Part shown: positions 35,054-45,000 of the stretch, piece after piece | Layout: every line of letters starts with the position of its first letter | How positions within the stretch are numbered: the stretch's first letter is position 1 | Notes under the pieces: generated by a model | What the model was told of the DNA's origin: nothing | The model's input: only the letters and a program-made list of their open reading frames with translations | The model's database searches: none | Source of the DNA: Pelagicoccus albus | Lineage (GTDB): Bacteria > Verrucomicrobiota > Verrucomicrobiia > Opitutales > Opitutaceae | Direction: 5' to 3' | Assembly: GCF_014230145.1 (NCBI RefSeq) | Contig: NZ_JACHVC010000005.1 | Location: forward strand, 7,501 to 71,500 | Length of the DNA: 64,000 nucleotides | Position numbers and translations under genes: made by a program

Positions 35054-37258
35054 TCAAAAGCTAAGGCTGCTACCTTGCCTCAGAAACTCTTGCAGTAGCG
35101 TGCTACGTGACTTGGCGTCCGAGTTCCTGACGGCCATTGCGTAGGCGGCGGTTTCCCCGACGATTATTATCTTCTTTTTCCCGCGAGTGACTGCGGTGTA
35201 GATGAGGTTTCGCTGAAGCATCATGAAGTGAGCTTTCAGAAGCGGGATTACAACGACCGGATATTCGCTGCCTTGCGACTTGTGTATGCTGACCGCATAG
35301 GCGAGCTGCAGGTCGATCATCTCGGATTTGTCAAAGGTGGCTTCGATTCCATCGAAATCCACGTCTAGCAAGCCGTTCACCCCATCCAGTCCGGTGACGA
35401 TGCCGATGTCCCCGTTGAAGATGTTCTTGTCGTAGTTATTGCGGGTCTGGATGACTTTGTCGCCCACTCTGAACTTGAGGGCGCCGAAGGGGATCGCTTC
35501 GCGGTTTTTATTGAGGGCCTCTTGCAAGGTTTGGTTCAGGTTTCCGACGCCGGCCAAGCCCCGATGCATCGGAGCCAAGGTTTGGGCGTCGGCTACGGGA
35601 TCGAGGCAAAGCTCGTCTCGCACGAACGACTTGAATACCTCTGCCACTTTTCGTGCCGCGTCTGCTTGGTCGCTTGCGGAAACGAACTGGAAGTCCTTTT
35701 TCGGATCCAACTGCCGAACGTCCTCCAAAGCGGTCGGCAGAGAGACTTCGCCCCGGTTGATGGCGTGGGCGTAATGGACGATGGAGCTGAATTTCTTTTG
35801 GCGAAATACGACGTCCAAGGTGACGTAGCGAATTTTGCGGGATGCGATTAGATCCTTAAGTACGTTCCCGGCTCCGACCGATGGGAGCTGATCAACGTCT
35901 CCGACCAGAATTAGGTGGGCGTTCGAGGGAATGGCTTGAAAAAGGGCCGCAGCCAGACGGGCGTCGAGCATGGAGGCCTCGTCTACGATTACCACGTCCG
36001 CAGACAGTGGTTTGTTTTCGTTCATTACAAATCCACCTTGTGAAGGATCGAACTTCAAGAGTCGGTGGATGGTTTGGGCGTAGGCTCGGGTTGATTCCGC
36101 CAAACGCTGGGCCGCGCGACCAGTCGGGGCAGCGAGTAGGATTTTCGATTTCTTCGCTTTCAGAATGGAAACGACGGCCTGCAGAATGGTCGTTTTCCCG
36201 GTGCCCGGTCCTCCGGTCAGGATAAAGACCTTGTTGGCAAGGGACCCTTTGATGGCGTCCTTTTGGGAGTCTCCAAATTCGAAACCAGCCTTCTCTTGAG
36301 CCCAGTCCACTGCGATGTCGCGTTTGATTGGGGGCAGGGCGCTAGGAGTTCCTTTGAGCCTTTTTATGGCGAGGGCGATTTTCTCCTCCGCGAAGAAATT
36401 GAAGGGCAATTGCAGATAAGCACGACCATCGTGGGCCTTGGTCGATCGGAGGGCTTTTGATTCGAGGAGCCGTGCCATTCCTGTTTGGATTACCTCCAGA
36501 TCGGTCTGCAAGGTCCCGGAAGCTTGAGCAATGAGGTCTTCGTGAGGGTAGGCGGTGTGGCCTTCGTCTTGGAGCTCTTGCAATACGAACTCGATCCCGG
36601 CATCCACGCGCTGTGGGCTATCGTTGGGGATACCAGTGTTTATGGCGATCTTGTCGGCGGTCTTAAAGCCAATGCCCTGAACCTCGCGGGCAGCTCGGTA
36701 GGGTTCGGTCCGAAGTACGGTGGTGGCCTCCGGACCGAATTGCTTGTACATGCGAAGGCAGAGGGCAGGGGAAAGCCCATAGGTTTGACCGAAGATAAAG
36801 AGCTCTCGTTGAACGACCTGCTCGTCCCACGCTTCTTTGATCGAACGAGCCCTTTGCTTTCCGATGCCGCTGACCTCTTGGAGTTTCGCCGATTCTTCGG
36901 AGATCACTCTCAGCGTGTCGTCTCCGAAGCGATCCACGATGCGTTCAGCTAAGCCTTTGGAGACGCCTTTGACTAGTCCGCTGCCCAGGTATTTGCGAAT
37001 CCCGTAGATGGAGGCGGGAAGTTCCGACTTGAAGGAGCTGATCTTGAACTGTGGTCCGTGGGTCGGATGTTTGGTCCAGGATCCAAGTAGCTTGACGGTT
37101 TCGCCGCACTGCACGCCTCCCAGCTGGCCCGTTACGACGGTCTTCTCCGAGCCGTCTCCCGGTCTGAGTTCCGCGATGGTATAGTTATTTTCTTCGTTGA
37201 AGAAAATGATCCGTTCGAGGACGCCGGAGAGAGATTCGGTATTTGGGACGGCTGGCAA
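35054..37258 (-). CDS. recD2: RecD2-type DNA helicase
   Basis: A 734-residue SF1B helicase. The N-terminal OB-like and helix-hairpin-helix region (VSKGLAERIVDRFG, LQEVSGIGKQRARSIKEAW, VQGIGFKTADKIA) is the RecD2 signature. The motor holds LTGGPGTGKTTIL (Walker A, near residue 347), VIVDEASMLD (Walker B), GDVDQLPSVGAG and a C-terminal LAYAVSIHKSQGSEYPVVV. RecD2 is a 5'-3' helicase found in bacteria without RecBCD partners; none is seen here. The start is a TTG at 37258 with no good ATG nearby, and residue 9 already matches the family. Confidence 0.93.
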   Translation of the reverse strand: MPAVPNTESLSGVLERIIFFNEENNYTIAELRPGDGSEKTVVTGQLGGVQCGETVKLLGSWTKHPTHGPQFKISSFKSELPASIYGIRKYLGSGLVKGVSKGLAERIVDRFGDDTLRVISEESAKLQEVSGIGKQRARSIKEAWDEQVVQRELFIFGQTYGLSPALCLRMYKQFGPEATTVLRTEPYRAAREVQGIGFKTADKIAINTGIPNDSPQRVDAGIEFVLQELQDEGHTAYPHEDLIAQASGTLQTDLEVIQTGMARLLESKALRSTKAHDGRAYLQLPFNFFAEEKIALAIKRLKGTPSALPPIKRDIAVDWAQEKAGFEFGDSQKDAIKGSLANKVFILTGGPGTGKTTILQAVVSILKAKKSKILLAAPTGRAAQRLAESTRAYAQTIHRLLKFDPSQGGFVMNENKPLSADVVIVDEASMLDARLAAALFQAIPSNAHLILVGDVDQLPSVGAGNVLKDLIASRKIRYVTLDVVFRQKKFSSIVHYAHAINRGEVSLPTALEDVRQLDPKKDFQFVSASDQADAARKVAEVFKSFVRDELCLDPVADAQTLAPMHRGLAGVGNLNQTLQEALNKNREAIPFGALKFRVGDKVIQTRNNYDKNIFNGDIGIVTGLDGVNGLLDVDFDGIEATFDKSEMIDLQLAYAVSIHKSQGSEYPVVVIPLLKAHFMMLQRNLIYTAVTRGKKKIIIVGETAAYAMAVRNSDAKSRSTLLQEFLRQGSSLSF

Positions 37259-37311
37259 GGTACCGCTAGGAGAATGCTTGTGAGGTGGCTCGGCAAGCGG
37301 GATTTTGCAGC

Positions 37312-37968
37312 CTAGGAATCGAGCCAGACCGCGATTTCAGCCAGCGAATCGAAGACTAAATCTGCTCCCTCTGCTTCCAGTTCAGCGCGAGAATGCGAAC
37401 CAGTGGTGACACAAAGTGTAGTCATGCCGCCCGCCTTGCCGGCTTTGATGTCGAAGGGCGAGTCGCCGATCATGGCGAGGCCCTTTCCGGGAATCCCAAT
37501 CTTTTCGATCGCTGCGGCGGTAAACTCTGGCTGGGGCTTGCGGTAGGGCGTGTCCTCTGCTCCGAGTACGAAGTCCAACATCTCGGTGAAGCCTTCGTTT
37601 TCGATGATAGCGCGAGTATGAGTGCCGGTCTTGTTGGTGAAGATTCCCGCTTTCATCTCTTTCGCGCGGCAGGTTTCCAGCAGCTCTGTTGCTCCTGGAA
37701 GGACGACCACTCCTTGCAGATGGATTTCTTCGAAACGGCGGCGCCAAATTTCTTTTCCCGCCTCGACCTGCTCGGGGGGGAGGAACTTCTGGATAGTGAC
37801 GGGCATTGAGCCACCGATACTTCGAAGCACCTTTTCCGGCGAAGGTTCCGGGTATCCGAGCTCGCGACAAGCGCATTGGAAGCAACGTGTTATGGTTTGG
37901 ATATGGTCGACGAAGGTGCCGTCCATATCGATTAGTATTCCGCGAATTTGTTTAGGTGATACTTGCAT
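37312..37968 (-). CDS. HAD-superfamily phosphatase, phosphoglycolate phosphatase-like
   Basis: A 218-residue HAD hydrolase. Motif I is IDMDGTFVDH, motif II is GIFTNKTG, and the end holds IGDSPFDIKAGKAGG (motif IV aspartates). A helical cap between motifs I and II gives the Gph/PGMB type. The likely substrate is a small phosphate ester such as 2-phosphoglycolate; specificity is not fixed by motifs. The ATG at 37968 is preferred over an upstream TTG at 38010. Confidence 0.88.
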   Translation of the reverse strand: MQVSPKQIRGILIDMDGTFVDHIQTITRCFQCACRELGYPEPSPEKVLRSIGGSMPVTIQKFLPPEQVEAGKEIWRRRFEEIHLQGVVVLPGATELLETCRAKEMKAGIFTNKTGTHTRAIIENEGFTEMLDFVLGAEDTPYRKPQPEFTAAAIEKIGIPGKGLAMIGDSPFDIKAGKAGGMTTLCVTTGSHSRAELEAEGADLVFDSLAEIAVWLDS

Positions 37969-38145
37969 AAACCGAGAGGCCTTGGTGGCGACTCGGACTG
38001 CTTTTGGCAATTCGGATTTACAAATCTTAACCGGCTTGGGGAACTCAAGTTGAATTACTTTATCAAAAAACCGTCTTATAGGCTGGTTAAGCTGGCCATT
38101 GGGTAATTTCCGCGCCCTTTTTCTACTCCTTCGTATCTATATCCT

Positions 38146-39252
38146 ATGCGCATTAAAAATTGGGGAATATTCGCTTTCATCGCTGGCTATCACGTTTTGC
38201 TGCTGGCGCTACTACCAGCTTACATCTCGGTGTTCAGTTGGGAATCGCTTGTGCTTTTCGGAATCACATGGGCAATTTCGGTGTTTTCAATCACCGCTGG
38301 CTACCATCGTCTGTTTTCGCACAACACCTACAAGGCCAAGCCTGTTTATGAATGGGCATGCTTGATTTCTTCCAGCCTCGCTATCGAGGCGTCCGCCTTG
38401 CAGTGGTCGCATGACCATCGTATCCACCACAGTCACGTCGATACCGATAAGGACCCTTACAGCATCAAAAAGGGATTCTGGTACGCTCACATCTGGTGGA
38501 TGTTTACTTACAACGATCCCATCGACGAGCGTCTGGTTAAGGACCTGTTGAAGAATCCGCGGGTCATGTTCCAGCACAACCACTATGGGCTGATGACTAT
38601 CGCTGTGAATCTGCTTGTGGTAGGTATTGGATGTTTCTTCATGCACCCGATTGCGGCTCTATTCGCTGGTTTCTTCATGCGACTTTTCGCTATCCATCAC
38701 TGCACTTGGTTCATCAACAGCCTCTGTCATGTATGGGGAGCTCGGACCTATGCGAAGGAGCTTTCTGCCGTGGATAACGCGATCCTCGCATTCTTCACTT
38801 TTGGAGAGGGCTACCACAACTATCACCACACGATGGCGAATGACTACCGTAACGGCGTGCGTTGGTACCATTTTGATCCGACCAAGTGGTTGATTTGGTC
38901 CGCTTCCAAGCTCGGACTCGTTTCCGATCTCCGTTGGGTGAGTGACGTGAAACTTCGCCAGATTCTGGTCAAGAAGGACAAAAATCTTCTTCTCGAGCGG
39001 ATTTGCCAAGAGATCGACGAGACTTCCAAGGAGTTGCAAAACAAGCTTGTTAGTCTTTCCGACAATTTCGAAGAAAAGGCATCCGCTTTGATGGCGAAGG
39101 TTCGCGAGCTAAAGAACGCGACAGAAGAGCGTCGCAAACTCCTCGAGATCGAGATCCGCCAGCACAAGATGGAGCTACATGCGATGTGGAAGTCCTGGAT
39201 CAAGCTTACAGAGCTCACCTCCGCCCGCTACGAGCTCGAACACGCTCACTAG
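38146..39252 (+). CDS. Membrane fatty-acid (delta-9 type) desaturase with C-terminal coiled coil
   Basis: A 368-residue integral membrane di-iron desaturase. The three histidine boxes are HRLFSH, HDHRIHHSH and HNYHHTMAND, with four hydrophobic spans between and around them (YHVLLLALLPAYISVF; IAVNLLVVGIGCFFMHPIAA). It should introduce a double bond in acyl-CoA or acyl-lipid using O2. After about residue 285 comes an 80-residue charged helical tail (LLERICQEIDETSKELQNKL and onward) with heptad-like spacing, beyond the usual family end. It stands alone and is followed by a strong terminator. Confidence 0.93.
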   Translation: MRIKNWGIFAFIAGYHVLLLALLPAYISVFSWESLVLFGITWAISVFSITAGYHRLFSHNTYKAKPVYEWACLISSSLAIEASALQWSHDHRIHHSHVDTDKDPYSIKKGFWYAHIWWMFTYNDPIDERLVKDLLKNPRVMFQHNHYGLMTIAVNLLVVGIGCFFMHPIAALFAGFFMRLFAIHHCTWFINSLCHVWGARTYAKELSAVDNAILAFFTFGEGYHNYHHTMANDYRNGVRWYHFDPTKWLIWSASKLGLVSDLRWVSDVKLRQILVKKDKNLLLERICQEIDETSKELQNKLVSLSDNFEEKASALMAKVRELKNATEERRKLLEIEIRQHKMELHAMWKSWIKLTELTSARYELEHAH

Positions 39253-39286
39253 CCTTTCTCTGCAATCCCACCAATTTCCCGTTTCG

Positions 39287-39328
39287 ACGGCTCATTCGAT
39301 TTTTCTGAATGAGCCGTTGTTTTTTTTT
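39287..39328 (+). terminator. Rho-independent terminator after the desaturase
   Basis: An 11-bp perfect stem (ACGGCTCATTC with GAATGAGCCGT) is followed by a long T-run, 34 bp after the desaturase stop. Confidence 0.93.
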
Positions 39329-39362
39329 CCACCCTTGCTAGGGTGCACCGCTTTTCAACACC

Positions 39363-40991
39363 ATGATCGGACTCAAGAACCTCCACCTTCGCTACGGCGA
39401 AAAAGTCATTTTTGGCGATGTATCGCTCACGATCGGCGTACGCGACCGCATCGGCCTTGTCGGCTCCAACGGCGCTGGCAAATCGACCTTGCTTAAGCTA
39501 ATGTTGGGCGAGATAGAAATCGATGGAGGCGAGCTCGAAAAGCCAGATTGGGTCACCTTGGGCTATCTGCCTCAGGACGGAATCGAGGTGAGGGGGCGTA
39601 CCTTGTACAAGGAGGTCGAAACCGCTTTCGACGATGCCCTCGAGCTGCAGGCGAAGATCGACGAAGCTGATGAAAAGTTGGCTGAGATGGATACCAGCTC
39701 CGAAGAGTACTACGACATGATCGACATGATCGGAGGCTGGGAGCAAAAGCTCGAAGAGTACGAGCCGGAGAAGATGAAGTCCAAGATCGAGCGTGTTTTG
39801 ATGGGCCTTGGTTTCAGCTCAGGCGACATGGACCGCGACACGGGCGAGTTTTCGGGTGGTTGGCAAATGCGTATTGCACTTGCGAAGCTCCTTCTGCGTC
39901 AACCTTCGCTACTGCTCCTTGACGAACCGACGAACCATCTGGATATCATTGCCCAAAATTGGTTCGAAGATTACCTGACTCGTTATGAAGGGTCTATCAT
40001 GGTTATCTCTCACGACCGAGCTTTCCTAGATACGATAACAAATCGTACCCTGCATCTCAGTCTCGGTCGAATCGAATCCTTCAAGGGGAACTACAGCTTC
40101 TACGTTAAAGAGTCGCAGGTTCGTCTGGATGCTCTGCGGAAGCAAAAGGCTAACCAAGAGAAGGAGATTCAGCGTCAGAAAGACTTCATCAACCGATTCC
40201 GTTCCAACGTCAAAAAGGCATCCATGGTGCAGAGCCGTATTAAGGCTCTCGAGAAAATGGAAATTATCGAGATGCCGAAGACGGAGAAAAAGATCTACTT
40301 CCGGTTTCCTGAGCCACCTCCTAGTAGCCAGAAGGTTATCGAGTTGGTCAACATGTCGAAGAGCTACGGCTCGATCGAGGTTTTCAAAAACTTCAATTTC
40401 CACATCGACAAGGGCGACCGGATCGCGGTGGTGGGTGTCAACGGTGCTGGTAAGTCGACTTTGGCTCGCGTGCTGGCAGGGATCGAGCCCTTCCAGGAGG
40501 GTGAACGTGTCGTGGGACTAAATACAGTACTGGCCTACTTCGCTCAGCAGCAGGCGGAGGAACTCGATCCGAAGAAAACCGCATTGGAAGAAGTGGAAGC
40601 TGCCGCTGCGGAAGCGGGACATGAAGACGCGAATCCACGCGGAGTTTTAGGTGCACTTTTGTTCCGCAAGGACGACGTTTTCAAACCCACTACGGTGCTA
40701 TCTGGAGGGGAACGGAATCGCTTGGCTTTGGCTAAAATTCTCATGCGCCGAGCCAATACCATCATTTTGGACGAACCGACCAACCACTTGGATATCCGAA
40801 GCAAGGAAACGCTGCAGGACGCAATCAAGGCCTTCGAAGGAACCGTAATCCTAGTCAGTCACGACCGTGATTTCCTTGACCCGTTGGTTAACAAGGTGCT
40901 GGAGGTTCGCAAGGATGGCACTCGTTTGCTGACGTGTAATGTTTCTGAATACATTGCCCGAATCGAGGAGGAGAATTCAGGCAAGAGCTAA
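39363..40991 (+). CDS. ABC-F family ATPase (translation factor type)
   Basis: A 542-residue protein with two ABC ATPase domains and no membrane spans. Domain 1: GSNGAGKSTLL, signature FSGGWQMR, Walker B LLLLDEPTNHLD. Domain 2: GVNGAGKSTLA, LSGGERNR, IILDEPTNHLD. The linker between them (roughly residues 240-310) is charged and helical, and each domain ends in VSHDR. This is the ABC-F layout; such proteins act on ribosomes, either as general factors or for antibiotic resistance. The subfamily (Uup, EttA or YheS-like) is not resolved. Confidence 0.92.
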   Translation: MIGLKNLHLRYGEKVIFGDVSLTIGVRDRIGLVGSNGAGKSTLLKLMLGEIEIDGGELEKPDWVTLGYLPQDGIEVRGRTLYKEVETAFDDALELQAKIDEADEKLAEMDTSSEEYYDMIDMIGGWEQKLEEYEPEKMKSKIERVLMGLGFSSGDMDRDTGEFSGGWQMRIALAKLLLRQPSLLLLDEPTNHLDIIAQNWFEDYLTRYEGSIMVISHDRAFLDTITNRTLHLSLGRIESFKGNYSFYVKESQVRLDALRKQKANQEKEIQRQKDFINRFRSNVKKASMVQSRIKALEKMEIIEMPKTEKKIYFRFPEPPPSSQKVIELVNMSKSYGSIEVFKNFNFHIDKGDRIAVVGVNGAGKSTLARVLAGIEPFQEGERVVGLNTVLAYFAQQQAEELDPKKTALEEVEAAAAEAGHEDANPRGVLGALLFRKDDVFKPTTVLSGGERNRLALAKILMRRANTIILDEPTNHLDIRSKETLQDAIKAFEGTVILVSHDRDFLDPLVNKVLEVRKDGTRLLTCNVSEYIARIEEENSGKS

Positions 40992-41009
40992 GCTCGTCTA
41001 AAAATTCTA

Positions 41010-41582
41010 TTACTCAAACAAGCCGGCTTCGAGTGCACGCTCAGCCGGCTTTTCCATACCCGTGTCGATTGCGATATGCGGGTAGGCGGGAAAGCTCTCC
41101 GTATCGTAGTAGCTCAAGTGTTTCTCCCAGTTCGCCAGCTTCCCGTTGTCTCTGGGGTTGGCCCGATTGATCAGTCTTTGTTTTCTCAGCTCGGGATCAC
41201 AGTGAAGGAAAACGTTTCTGACCTCGCACGGTGACTTCAGCTTTTGGGCTATATGCTGTGGCCAGTTCGCATTGCTTAGCTCCTTGGTGAAGGGGCCGGT
41301 GAGTATGACGTCGGTATGTGGAAGATTCGCGTCGGCGATGCAGAATAGAGTCTCGTAGATCGCGTCTCGGAACGTGTCCTTGAAAAGAGGGCTGTCGCGA
41401 TCATCTGGATTCCCGTTTAGTTTCTCCATTGCCGCTCGGACTACAGGCTCGGTAGCTGTATCAATATCAATGATACAGCTGCCGGTTTTTTTTCCTAGCG
41501 ACTGGGCAAAGGTCGTTTTACCCGCCGCAGGCATGCCTGTGACAAGGATTAGCTTTCTCTTTTTGAAAATGGCTTCACTCAT
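41010..41582 (-). CDS. P-loop kinase-like ATPase
   Basis: A 190-residue single-domain P-loop protein with VTGMPAAGKTTFAQ (Walker A) near residue 15-28, an IIDIDTATEP segment and a lid-like RKQRLINRANPRDNGK region. This fits the AAA_33/zeta-toxin-like or small-molecule kinase group, which phosphorylate sugars, nucleosides or antibiotics. Substrate unknown. It has no same-strand neighbour close by and converges with the ABC-F gene across about 18 bp. Confidence 0.75.
   Translation of the reverse strand: MSEAIFKKRKLILVTGMPAAGKTTFAQSLGKKTGSCIIDIDTATEPVVRAAMEKLNGNPDDRDSPLFKDTFRDAIYETLFCIADANLPHTDVILTGPFTKELSNANWPQHIAQKLKSPCEVRNVFLHCDPELRKQRLINRANPRDNGKLANWEKHLSYYDTESFPAYPHIAIDTGMEKPAERALEAGLFE
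41030..41053 (+). terminator. Possible terminator for the ABC-F gene, inside the kinase 3' end
   Basis: AAGCCGGCT (41030-41038) and AGCCGGCTT (41043-41051) can form a 9-bp stem closed by a very short loop and followed by TT, 39 bp after the ABC-F stop. It overlaps the last codons of the convergent kinase gene. The tight loop and short T-run lower confidence. Confidence 0.4.
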
Positions 41583-42019
41583 TATTAGGTAAGAGTCGAA
41601 TTGAGATATATTTACAGTGGAAAGTCCGCCGCTAAATTTGGTGCATAGTGAGACTAAGGGTATTCTAGTATTTTCTAGATCATTTATCGTATTGTTTTTC
41701 TAGCTGATGAATGCGGCTACCTACTTGCATTCGTCAACCCCCTACCTGTCCGTTTTCTGAATCAGAGCCTCCGACTCATTCCGGTAATCGCTGATCAGAA
41801 TTTGGCAAACCCTACCGTAAAACTGGAGAAATATATAACCCCTATCGTCGCTCCCCAAAAGCGGCTTTTATCTAAATAACACCCAATTTGGCCGAAGGCC
41901 AAAACCCCTAGCTACCGCTTCCCCTGCTTATTTGGCCTGCCCAAACAAGACCCTGTCTCATTGTCTCTCGAGATCCGGCTGGATCGTGTTTGCGAGGTCA
42001 AGCTAACAGCTAAACAACC
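41583..42019. promoter_or_regulatory. Upstream region of the TonB-dependent receptor
   Basis: This 437-bp gap holds no credible coding frame. It contains a perfect 7-bp inverted repeat, TTTGGCC-GAA-GGCCAAA, at 41887-41903, with no T-run after it, and an AT-rich TATATAA near 41832 that could be a -10 element. No riboswitch signature (for example a cobalamin box) was found. It probably carries promoters for the kinase and the receptor, which diverge from it. Confidence 0.4.
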
Positions 42020-45000
42020 ATGAACCACACGATCAGACAGACAAATAGATACCCATTGTCTAGACGTCGGGCCCAAACTCTCCTTTGGGCCACGGCGCTT
42101 CTAGTTTCTCCATTCCTTTCGGCTCAGGATGAGAGCGAGGAGGATGAAATATTCGAACTATCTCCCTTCACGGTCGAAGGTGACGAAAACCAAGGTTATC
42201 GTGCCACGAGTACGCTGGCTGGTACCCGTATCCGTACCGATCTCAAGGATGTCGGCTCCGCCATTTCCGTCGTTACCGAAGAATTCCTTCGCGATACGGG
42301 GGCGGTCGATAATCAGTCTTTGCTCGTTTATACGACCAACACTGAAGTGGGAGGCGTAGGAGGAAACTTTGCCGGACGCGGCAATGGCCCGACCGTCAAT
42401 GACGATTTCGCGACCAGTCCTTCGCAGAACACTCGTGTTCGAGGCCTTGCTTCCGCCGACAACACTAGAAACTACTTCCTGTCCGATATCCCTTGGGATG
42501 GATACAACGTGAGTCGCGTCGATATGCAGCGCGGACCAAACGCTATCTTGTTCGGTTTGGGCAGTCCAGCAGGTATCATCAATACAACTACTGATTCCGC
42601 TAGCTTCGAAGATGAGTCCGAAGTCGAGCTACGTTTTGGCAGCTACGGCAGTACCCGTCTCTCTTTTAAATCGAACAAGGTTGTTCTTGAGGATGAGCTT
42701 TCTGTCATGGTTGCAGGACTTATGGAGGATCAAAAGTATCGCCAGAAGCCCGCTTTCGAAGAGGACCAGAGATTGTTCGTAGCCTTCCGCTACGACCCAA
42801 AATTCCTCAATGGAGACAGCAGCAGCTTCAAGATTTCGGGTAGCTACGAAGACGGAACAATCGACGCGAACCGTCCGCGTTCGATTACCCCGATGGACCG
42901 CATTACTCAGTTCTGGGATCCGGTCCTTGATTCTTCCGGAAATTACCCGCTCTATGGCGGTACCGGAGGTTGGGTCGGAACACCGTTGGGAGCGGAAGAC
43001 ATGTCAGGCCTCTATGGCTTAGGTGTGAACCGCTCCATGGTGGAGGATGAAGATGGTAACTCCGTTCCCAATCCGAACTACATCCCAATGATCGGGAACT
43101 TTGGTCAGAACTTCGGTGGACCGCTTACCGTGTTCCCTTATTCTTCCACGACTGAATTGTCGGGAACGACTGTCCATGAAATCAAGACCTTCACCGGATT
43201 GGCTCCGGACGGAAGCATCGATGGAAACATCAGCAATCCATACCAGCGTCTGACTTCGATCGACTCGTACGTAACCTATGCTCGACAGGCAAACCTTCCA
43301 GCATGGGAAACCGGTCAGTACAAGAACATCTACCTGCAGGACGCGAGCGTATTTGATTTCTGGAACACGCTCATCGACGGGCCGAACAAAGCGGAGTGGG
43401 AAGGGTTTAACGCTCTAAACCTCTCCGTGGAACAAACATTCTTCAATAACAAGCTCGGCTACGAGTTGGCATTTTACGATCAAACCTATGATCGTGGAAA
43501 TGTCAGCATGATGAATAATGGCGCAAATATCGCCATCATGATCGATACCAATACGACCCTAGGAGATGGCTCTGCTAATCCTAACCTCGGTCGCGCGTTT
43601 ATTGCGGATTCAGCCCAAGGTGGAAACAATCTCTACGCTCAAGACAGAGATGCCATGCGTTTCACTGTATTCGCTGAATACGACTTCACGGATAAGAATC
43701 AAGACGGTTGGCTCAATCGCTTGTTGGGACGCCATAACTTCACTGGACTCTACGTGGAGGACAATCGGGAAAGCTCCAACACCTCGTTCCAACGCTACAT
43801 GACGGGTCCTTCGAATCATGATCAGTTGCAGCAGCCTGGCTCTTCCTGGAGCTCTAACGAAGTTGCTGTGAACACTGTTCACTACTTGGGCGGATCCCTG
43901 CTTGGCTATAGCTCGGCAACCAATCTGAATATCCCAGGTGTTACCGCCGTTCATACTCCTGTATCCGGTATGTACTACAGCTTTGATGCGACTTGGAATG
44001 CCGACGGCGTAGATCCAGGAGCACTTTGGATTGGTCCAGATGGAGGCGAGTCCACACAGTCTGAAAATCCAGCGAACTACGTTGGTTGGACCTATCGACC
44101 TTACGAAGTGCTGACCGCTCTAGACGGTAAGACTCTCGTAAACTACGATCTGGTTACTGGCAGTAACATCGCCCGCGAAGAGGTGGAGTCCGAGGCCTTG
44201 GTCTGGCAGGGATACTTCTGGGACGGAGCTTTGGTAGGAACCTACGGTTGGAGAGAAGATACCGACTCTGCTTGGCAGCTCAACGCGGGCACGGTCCTCT
44301 CCGATGGGGAGTCTATCACTGATTCCGCCACTCGCGTAGTTGATATCCGGAATCCACTTTATACTTACGACGCGGTTCCAGCTGCAGTGGAATCAGGCCA
44401 ATCCCAGAGCTGGAGTGCGGTTGTGCACCTCAACAAGTTCCTTGGAGATCGTCTTCCGCTCAATGTCAGTTTCTCTTACAACGAGTCGGAAAACTTCCAG
44501 CCTGGCGCCGGACGAGTCGACCTGTTTGGTCAGCCAATCGCATCACCAAATGGCTCTACAGTGGACAAGAGCTTGTACATCACGACCAAGGACAATCGTT
44601 ATGCTCTAAAGATCACGGACTACGAGACCACAGTTTACGATTCTAGCTCTAGCTACATCGATGGTACTTGGTTTATCGGCAACATGGTTTCATGGGGAAC
44701 CAACTGGGCGAATATCGCAGATTACAACATCTCTGACGGATACACCTTGGATGGCGTTTGGGATCCTTCCAACACGGACAACAGCTGGCGTTACAACTAC
44801 GACGATCCAGATGTTGAAGCCGCTGCGATCGCTGCATGGCGTCAATTCACCGCTGCTATCCCTGAAAAGTTCACAACCGCATGGGGCTTTAATGGAGATT
44901 TGAATACGGACGTTATTTCCTTCTATCAGTCGCAACCTGCCGGTTTGGCATACACGCAAGATGCAATCTCGAGAGGAACAGAGTTCGAACTCGTCGCGAA

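Noticed and set aside
41583-42019. A cobalamin or other riboswitch before the TonB receptor
   Set aside because: No B12-box or other known riboswitch consensus is visible; only a simple palindrome.
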